The notes below the pieces were generated by a model. The model was not told where the DNA came from. It searched no databases and worked only from the letters and a program-made list of their open reading frames with translations. Shown here piece after piece: positions 33,061-37,594 of a DNA stretch of 37,594 nucleotides (the stretch's first letter is position 1; every line of letters starts with the position of its first letter). Location of the stretch: NCBI GenBank assembly GCA_001767035.1, contig MEKR01000198.1:1-37594 (forward strand). The letters run 5' to 3'. The position numbers and the translations under genes are program-made. This stretch comes from Acidobacteria bacterium RIFCSPLOWO2_02_FULL_61_28 (GTDB lineage Bacteria > Acidobacteriota > Terriglobia > 2-12-FULL-54-10).

Positions 33061-35319
33061 ATGTTCCGATTCCGGTTGGCATTGTTTCTGGCAGCCTTCC
33101 TTACGGGCGCTGTCCTGCTCCCCGCACAGGAGAACCCGCAGGCGGCCCTGGTCCGTTCTTTGAATAACAGCCTATTGCGGGTCCACGGCCAGTTGCAAGC
33201 GGCGGCGGGGAACCAAGCGGCCGCTTTGCGGAGCCAGGGCGGCACGATTATCGAGCAGCGGACCTCGGCCCTGAGCGCGCTGATCGAGCAGGACGCCTCC
33301 CAGGCGTTGCAGTTGGCTTTTTCCGATGATCTGCTGGCGACCCTGGCGGCGGCGTTTCCGCAATCGGCCTCCAGCCTGGAATCGCGCGGTGTTTTCGAGG
33401 GTCCGATCGAGTACGTCATTCTGGATGACCCTACTTTGCAGCGTCACCGGACGGACATCCGTATGCAGGTGGCGGGCCAGACGCTCGACATCCACTTTCC
33501 GGAACACGAGCCTGACTGGTTGAAGTGCGGCGACATCTTGCGCGTGGACGGCGTCAAAGCCGGCACGCAAGTGGCGGCAGCCGGCGGTAGCGTTACCGGT
33601 CAGGTGGCGGGCGCGGGATGCACCACCTCGGGCGATCAGAAGATCGTTGCGATTCTCATCCAGTTCCCGGGTTACCCGCTTCCAGCTACAGTCACCCCGA
33701 CCATGGTGAATACAATCATGTTCGGCTCTTCCGGCAAGTCCGTGAACACCTACTGGCAGGAAAACTCCTACGGCAACGCCAGCGCCTCGGGCGTCGTCGT
33801 CGGGCCTTACACGCTTTCCCAGGTTTGGACTTGCGACCAGTATACGCAGATGCGGACCGCCGCGATCGCAGCGGCGGACGCGGATGTGGACTTCCGGCTC
33901 TATACGCGCGTCATGATCGTTTTTGCGAATCCGGGAAGTTGCGGCTGGGCGGGATTGGGAATGCTCGGATGCAGCACGTTCAGCTCGGCCGGCGACGGCA
34001 GCTTTACCGCTTCCTTTTCTTGGCTACTCGCCAACTATATGGGCGACACCAACAATGGAACCAAGCTCTCCACCCATGAGGGCGGCCACAATCTGACGCT
34101 GCACCATGCCAGCTCGCGCGCCTTCACCAACTCGACAACGAGCCTCCCGGAATCGCTCGGGCCAATGGGCGTCGCCGGAACGCTCAACGAATATGGCGAT
34201 CCGTTCAACACCATGGGCTCCTGGAACTTTGGTCAGTACAATGCTCCGCATAAGGTCATGCTCGGCTGGCTGACGGGAACCGATTACGTCACCGTGCAAT
34301 CCAATGGAACCTTCTCCGTCCTGCCGTTCGAGACCAACACTGGAATGAGGTCGCTGAAGGTGCAACGCGGCACCGGCAACAACGCCTGGCTGTGGCTGGA
34401 ATACCGGCAGCCGCTCGGCCAGTATGACTCGGCCATTAATTCGCAGGTTTATGGCGGAGCGCTGGTTCACTACCAGGACTCGACGACCGGAACGCACTCG
34501 CATTTGCTCGATATGACGCCGGGCACCACTGGCAGCACTGGAGGGTTTAACGACCCTGCCAAGCTCGCCGGCACCGGAACGTTTGTGGATTCCTACACCA
34601 ACGTGTCCTTCAGCGTGGATAGCGCCACCTCCTCCGCGATGGGCGTATCCGTCTTCTACGGCACCGTTCCTTGCGTAACGGCCAACCCGACGGTCTCCAT
34701 TTCGCCGTCGAACCCCAGCGGAACAGCCGGAAGCCCAATCAGCTACACCGTCACAGTCACCAACGCCGATTCTTCCGGCTGCACGCCCAGCGACTTCCTG
34801 CTCAGCACCGCTTTACCTGACGGTTGGACCACAACTCTGCCCCCATCGCAGAACATCGCGCCGGGCGCAAGCGTGTCCGCCGGCATGACCAAGACCGCTC
34901 CGACGGGAACCGGCGTGGGGACGTACGCCGTCAACGCCACGGCAAGCCGCGGCTCCAACAACGGCACCGGCAACGCCAATGCGACGATTGTGGTGGCGCC
35001 CACGGTGAGCATCTCCGTTCCGTCGGGACCCAACTCGGACGGCTCCTATCCAGCCCGTTCCACGGTGGCGATTACCGCCACTGTGACCAGCGGCGGCAGT
35101 CCTGTGGCAGCGTCGGTGGTCTTTACCATGACCAAGCCAGATGGGAAGACGGCCACCAAGACAGTGACCTCCAAATCCACCACTGGCAAAGCAACCTGGA
35201 GTTATCGTTTGGGGCCGAAGGACCCGAAGGGGACCTACTCGGTGAGGGCACAGGCAACTTACAATGGACAGACCGGCTCAACCGACCCCAACAACCCGGT
35301 TACCTTTGTAGTGAAGTAG
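33061..35319 (+). CDS. Secreted M11/M6-like zinc metalloprotease with C-terminal Ig-like domains
   Basis: A 752-aa protein; GAGGTG lies five bases before the ATG. Signal peptide about 1-23 (LLPAQ). A propeptide-like helical region (24-150) precedes the catalytic domain (about 190-540), with zinc motif HEGGHNLTLHH (H339, E340, H343, H349) and a Met-turn MGS (M385). This fits gametolysin-type M11 peptidases (HEIGHNLGLxHS), but the usual Gly at +7 is Thr346. A DUF11/NEW3-like adhesion domain (about 560-650, SPSNPSGTAGSPISYTVTVT) and a second Ig-like domain (about 658-752, ARSTVAITATVTSGGSPVAA) follow. It likely degrades external protein or polymer-bound substrate. It stands alone with its own leader and ends convergently with the amidase gene. 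Confidence 0.85.
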   Translation: MFRFRLALFLAAFLTGAVLLPAQENPQAALVRSLNNSLLRVHGQLQAAAGNQAAALRSQGGTIIEQRTSALSALIEQDASQALQLAFSDDLLATLAAAFPQSASSLESRGVFEGPIEYVILDDPTLQRHRTDIRMQVAGQTLDIHFPEHEPDWLKCGDILRVDGVKAGTQVAAAGGSVTGQVAGAGCTTSGDQKIVAILIQFPGYPLPATVTPTMVNTIMFGSSGKSVNTYWQENSYGNASASGVVVGPYTLSQVWTCDQYTQMRTAAIAAADADVDFRLYTRVMIVFANPGSCGWAGLGMLGCSTFSSAGDGSFTASFSWLLANYMGDTNNGTKLSTHEGGHNLTLHHASSRAFTNSTTSLPESLGPMGVAGTLNEYGDPFNTMGSWNFGQYNAPHKVMLGWLTGTDYVTVQSNGTFSVLPFETNTGMRSLKVQRGTGNNAWLWLEYRQPLGQYDSAINSQVYGGALVHYQDSTTGTHSHLLDMTPGTTGSTGGFNDPAKLAGTGTFVDSYTNVSFSVDSATSSAMGVSVFYGTVPCVTANPTVSISPSNPSGTAGSPISYTVTVTNADSSGCTPSDFLLSTALPDGWTTTLPPSQNIAPGASVSAGMTKTAPTGTGVGTYAVNATASRGSNNGTGNANATIVVAPTVSISVPSGPNSDGSYPARSTVAITATVTSGGSPVAASVVFTMTKPDGKTATKTVTSKSTTGKATWSYRLGPKDPKGTYSVRAQATYNGQTGSTDPNNPVTFVVK

Positions 35320-35337
35320 CAGTTCGGTTCGAATCGC

Positions 35338-35378
35338 GCCCCGTGTTCCGGGAGGGAAGGCCCTCTCGGGCGCGGGGC
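35338..35378. terminator. Possible bidirectional hairpin between convergent genes
   Basis: GCCCCG (35338-35343) pairs with CGGGGC (35373-35378), and inside CCGGGAGGG (35348-35356) pairs with CCCTCTCGG (35361-35369) around an AAGG loop. It lies in the 63-bp gap between the protease and amidase stop codons. There is no long T tract, so termination is plausible but not certain. Confidence 0.5.
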
Positions 35379-35382
35379 TTGA

Positions 35383-37533
35383 TTATTTGGAGGCGGCAGT
35401 GTTCTCGGTCTGACGCCCGGCAACTTTGACGCTGCTCAGCGTCTCCGCGTAGGCCACGATGCCGGAATAGAGGGCGAGGGCGATCTTCTGGCGATGTTCC
35501 GGTGTTCTCAAGAGCTTTTCCTCCTGCGGGTTGCTGAGGAAGGCGATTTCCGCGAGCACGGAAGGCATGTTGGCCCCAATCAAAACCACGAAGGGAGCTT
35601 TCTTCACGCCCCGATCGGCTACCCTCCGGGTCCGCGTGGGCTGCGTCCGCCAGAGCGCGGCCTGGATGCGCGCGGCGAATTCCCTGGACTCATCCACCTT
35701 CTCCTGCAAGGCGATCTTGCGCACCAATCCTTGCAACTGCGATATGTGCTCCTGGGAGACGGCGTTCTCGCGCGCCGCCACTTCCAGGGCGTCCGGGTCC
35801 GCGGTGAAATTCAGATAATAGGTCTCGACGCCGCGCGCCCGCGGGCTGCGACTGGAGTTGGCGTGGATCGAAAGGAAGAGGTCCGCCTGCTTTTCATTGG
35901 CCAGCGCGGTGCGCGTTTCCAGAGGGATGAAGGAGTCGTCCCGCCGCGTATAGTGCACCTCGCTCCCCAGCCGCTCCTCGATGAGCTGGCCGAGACGCTG
36001 GGCCACGTCCAGCACCAGGTCCTTTTCATAGGAACCGGACGGCCCGATCGTTCCCGTATCCGCGCCGCCATGGCCGGGGTCGAGCAGGATTCGCCCGATC
36101 TTGAGTCCCAAGGCGCGGGTGAGCGAGCGGGTTCCGTCCCGGTTCGGTTGCGCTACCTTGACTTTCTCAAAGACCGTTCCGCGCGCGGCTTTGGCCCCTT
36201 CGGTTTTCTCAGTCCCCCCGGTCCCCTCGGTTCGTTCGTTTGGAGGACTTGCCGCCACCTCCCGACCCTTGGGCAACCGTTCGGCCTCCGTCGGACGTGG
36301 CGGAGGCACCTTCGAGGCGGAGGGCTGGGTCTTGGCTTCGCCGGAGGTCGCTGCGGCCCCGGCTGGCCCCGGCTGGCCGGGGCGAATATCCACAATCAGG
36401 CGGTAGGGGTTCGGCAACTCGGACAAGGAGTACTCGCTGAGGTCGGCGACGTAGAGGACCACCCGGGTCACGTTTACCTGATGCCGTCCCGACTTCATGC
36501 CCTTGAGCAAGGCGTCCTCCACCGGAACCGCCTTGCCGGCGATCGCCGGGACCGGCCGCGTTTCGTACAGGTCCACATAAACTCGAGGGGGATTGCCTAC
36601 CCGCCCCACGCCGTACTTCACTTCCCGCTCGACATCAATCACCACGCGGGTGTAGTCGGGCGTAACCCAATGGCGGACGCCGGTGACCTGCGCCAGACGG
36701 CTCGCCGCCTTCGGTGGGGCTTCGGGTGGTTTCGCGGCATCTGCCTCCACCCGCGATCCGACGACCTCCATCTTGCCGGTTGCCGCCGGAGCTTCGGTTC
36801 TGGCCCCGGCTGGCCGGGGGGTATTCGGCTTGCCGGTCTCAAGCGGCGTTTCTGCCTTGCCTGCCACGGACGTTCGTTCGTCCAGTTCCTTCTTCCGCGC
36901 CGCTAACTCCGTCTGGAGCTCGGCGATGGCCTGGCGGGCGTCTTTGACCTGGGGGGCCTGGGTAGAACGCCGGTGCGCGGCGACATAGCGCTCATACTGC
37001 TTCAGGGCTTCTTCCGGCTGCTTCAGGTCTTCCCGATAGATACGCGCCACCGCCAGCCGGGCGTCCAGGCGCAACTTGCTGCGGGGATACTCGCGGAGGA
37101 GAAATTCGTAAGCCTGGATCGCGGAGGCCATGGACCGGGCGCTCTGCCAGCGCCGGCCCATCTCCTGATAGAGTTCGCCGATGGCCATCAGGGACAAGGT
37201 ATTGTTTCCGTAGGCGGGGTCCGTGTGATAGACGCGGCGAAACGCCTGGATGACCTTCTGGTAATCGCGGGCGACCCGCAGTTCGGGCGAAGTCTGCTCC
37301 AGGACCCGACGGGCTTCGAGCGCCTGCAGATAGTAGGCTTCCGCCTGCGCGCGCTTCTCGGGGACTCTCTTGCCGACGTTTTCCGTTTCACCCTGCGCCC
37401 CAGCGGCCGGGGCAACCCAGCACAGCACCGCCAGCAACCCGAACAGGAGACCTCGGGTGCTCCCGGTTAGCCCAGGACGAAGGGTGCCCGAATTATCCAA
37501 CCGAAGACAGGACATCGCCATCGAATCGCTCAC
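35383..37533 (-). CDS. N-acetylmuramoyl-L-alanine amidase with TPR-like, AMIN and Amidase_3 domains
   Basis: A 716-aa exported protein starting with GTG at 37533 (ATGs at 37521 and 37515 are alternatives); the GTG overlaps the upstream stop as GTGA. Signal helix about 27-46 (LLFGLLAVLCWVAPAAGAQ). Residues 60-220 are TPR-like helices; 281-384 form an AMIN domain (VTGVRHWVTPDYTRVVIDVE); 478-705 are Amidase_3 with zinc ligands H488 (DPGHGG), E503 and H557 (SIHAN) and catalytic E662 (VLAEIAFLSN). It cleaves the bond between MurNAc and the stem peptide in the periplasm, acting in cell separation. Two Pro/Ala/Gly linkers (223-277 and 386-475) separate domains; two CCCCGGC/GCCGGGG palindromes lie in them. 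The TPR part is unusual for AmiC-type enzymes. Confidence 0.9.
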   Translation of the reverse strand: MSDSMAMSCLRLDNSGTLRPGLTGSTRGLLFGLLAVLCWVAPAAGAQGETENVGKRVPEKRAQAEAYYLQALEARRVLEQTSPELRVARDYQKVIQAFRRVYHTDPAYGNNTLSLMAIGELYQEMGRRWQSARSMASAIQAYEFLLREYPRSKLRLDARLAVARIYREDLKQPEEALKQYERYVAAHRRSTQAPQVKDARQAIAELQTELAARKKELDERTSVAGKAETPLETGKPNTPRPAGARTEAPAATGKMEVVGSRVEADAAKPPEAPPKAASRLAQVTGVRHWVTPDYTRVVIDVEREVKYGVGRVGNPPRVYVDLYETRPVPAIAGKAVPVEDALLKGMKSGRHQVNVTRVVLYVADLSEYSLSELPNPYRLIVDIRPGQPGPAGAAATSGEAKTQPSASKVPPPRPTEAERLPKGREVAASPPNERTEGTGGTEKTEGAKAARGTVFEKVKVAQPNRDGTRSLTRALGLKIGRILLDPGHGGADTGTIGPSGSYEKDLVLDVAQRLGQLIEERLGSEVHYTRRDDSFIPLETRTALANEKQADLFLSIHANSSRSPRARGVETYYLNFTADPDALEVAARENAVSQEHISQLQGLVRKIALQEKVDESREFAARIQAALWRTQPTRTRRVADRGVKKAPFVVLIGANMPSVLAEIAFLSNPQEEKLLRTPEHRQKIALALYSGIVAYAETLSSVKVAGRQTENTAASK
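36367..36382. repeat. CCCCGGC-TG-GCCGGGG palindrome inside the amidase gene (linker 2)
   Basis: A 16-bp palindrome with the same arms as the rnpB hairpins, coding in the minus-strand frame within RPGQPGPAGAA just after the AMIN domain. Confidence 0.85.
36804..36819. repeat. CCCCGGC-TG-GCCGGGG palindrome inside the amidase gene (linker 1)
   Basis: The same 16-bp palindrome as at 36367, coding within NTPRPAGARTE in the linker between the TPR-like region and the AMIN domain. Confidence 0.85.
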
Positions 37534-37594
37534 GGCTGGTCCGTGTTGGTGAAGTGCACTACCCCATTGCCGTCCACAGCTTTCACGATCCTCG
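37530..37594 (-). CDS. C-terminal end of a DUF4124-like protein, partial
   Basis: The last 20 codons before a TGA at 37530-37532 read RIVKAVDGNGVVHFTNTDQP on the minus strand; the gene runs off the right edge. The W/V-D-x-x-G-V-V-H-F-T-N-T pattern is the core of the DUF4124 domain, a short periplasmic motif. In DUF4124 proteins it is normally near the N-terminus after a signal peptide, so this may be a C-terminal copy or a very short protein. Its stop overlaps the GTG start of the amidase gene, indicating translational coupling. Confidence 0.55.
   Translation of the reverse strand, partial: RIVKAVDGNGVVHFTNTDQP

Noticed and set aside
35320-35350. A GGTTCGAATC sequence resembling a tRNA T-loop after the protease gene
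   Set aside because: The flanking bases cannot form a T-stem, and no acceptor, D or anticodon arm is found nearby.
35494-36906. A 470-codon plus-strand open frame opposite the amidase gene
   Set aside because: Antisense shadow; the minus strand shows full AMIN and Amidase_3 motifs.

Overview
The window is a GC-rich bacterial chromosome segment that looks like an uncultured member of the Acidobacteriota. Pointers are a 189-aa secreted protein of a type I associate with Acidobacteria (6792-7361), the tandem Omp85 barrels, the many Sec/Tat-exported proteins and c-type cytochromes, and the abundance of xanthine-dehydrogenase-type molybdenum hydroxylases. The phylum is inferred from recognised family patterns, not from a marker-gene search. 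No phage, plasmid, integrase or CRISPR signature is visible.

Layout. 1-2318 (minus): a truncated secreted OmpA-like protein and an Npt1/Npt2-type nucleotide transporter. 2497-8300 (plus): two tandem paralogous POTRA-less Omp85 barrels, a secreted protein with an atypical kinase-like motif pattern, a small secreted protein and a secreted metallophosphoesterase, then a fragment resembling another Npt N-terminus. 8557-15128: a strong promoter, a Tat-exported three-subunit PaoABC-like molybdenum hydroxylase ([2Fe-2S], Mo and FAD/[4Fe-4S] subunits), a secreted fusion of a carboxypeptidase-regulatory-like domain, a heme c motif and a beta-propeller, and a clear terminator. 15144-16680: two in-frame relics of the FAD-subunit 3' end, two small membrane or lipoprotein genes, and a roughly 307-bp hairpin element with 17-bp terminal inverted repeats. 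16682-23736: an inositol-monophosphatase-family protein lacking a key Asp, divergent from a five-gene yejABEF/opp-type peptide ABC importer with overlapping start and stop codons. 23821-26533: a SoxC-like sulfite dehydrogenase with a cytochrome c, divergent from a third secreted heme protein. 26682-26959: a 278-bp nested palindrome. 26996-31953 (minus): a diheme cytochrome c, a YVTN propeller and an IorAB-type molybdenum hydroxylase. 32330-32787 (minus): RNase P RNA (rnpB). 33061-35319: a secreted M11/M6-like metalloprotease. 35383-37594 (minus): an AMIN/amidase_3 cell-wall amidase coupled to the end of a DUF4124-like gene.

Functionally the segment is dominated by periplasmic redox chemistry: three molybdenum enzymes, each next to a c-type heme protein that could pass electrons to the respiratory chain. 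It also carries peptide uptake, secreted proteolysis and cell-wall remodelling. The most unusual signals are the extracytoplasmic kinase-like/barrel/phosphatase neighbourhood; a CCCCGGC-NN(N)-GCCGGGG palindrome that recurs in six variable helices of rnpB and in two linker-coding spots of the neighbouring amidase gene; the relic FAD-subunit tails; and two miniature inverted-repeat elements.
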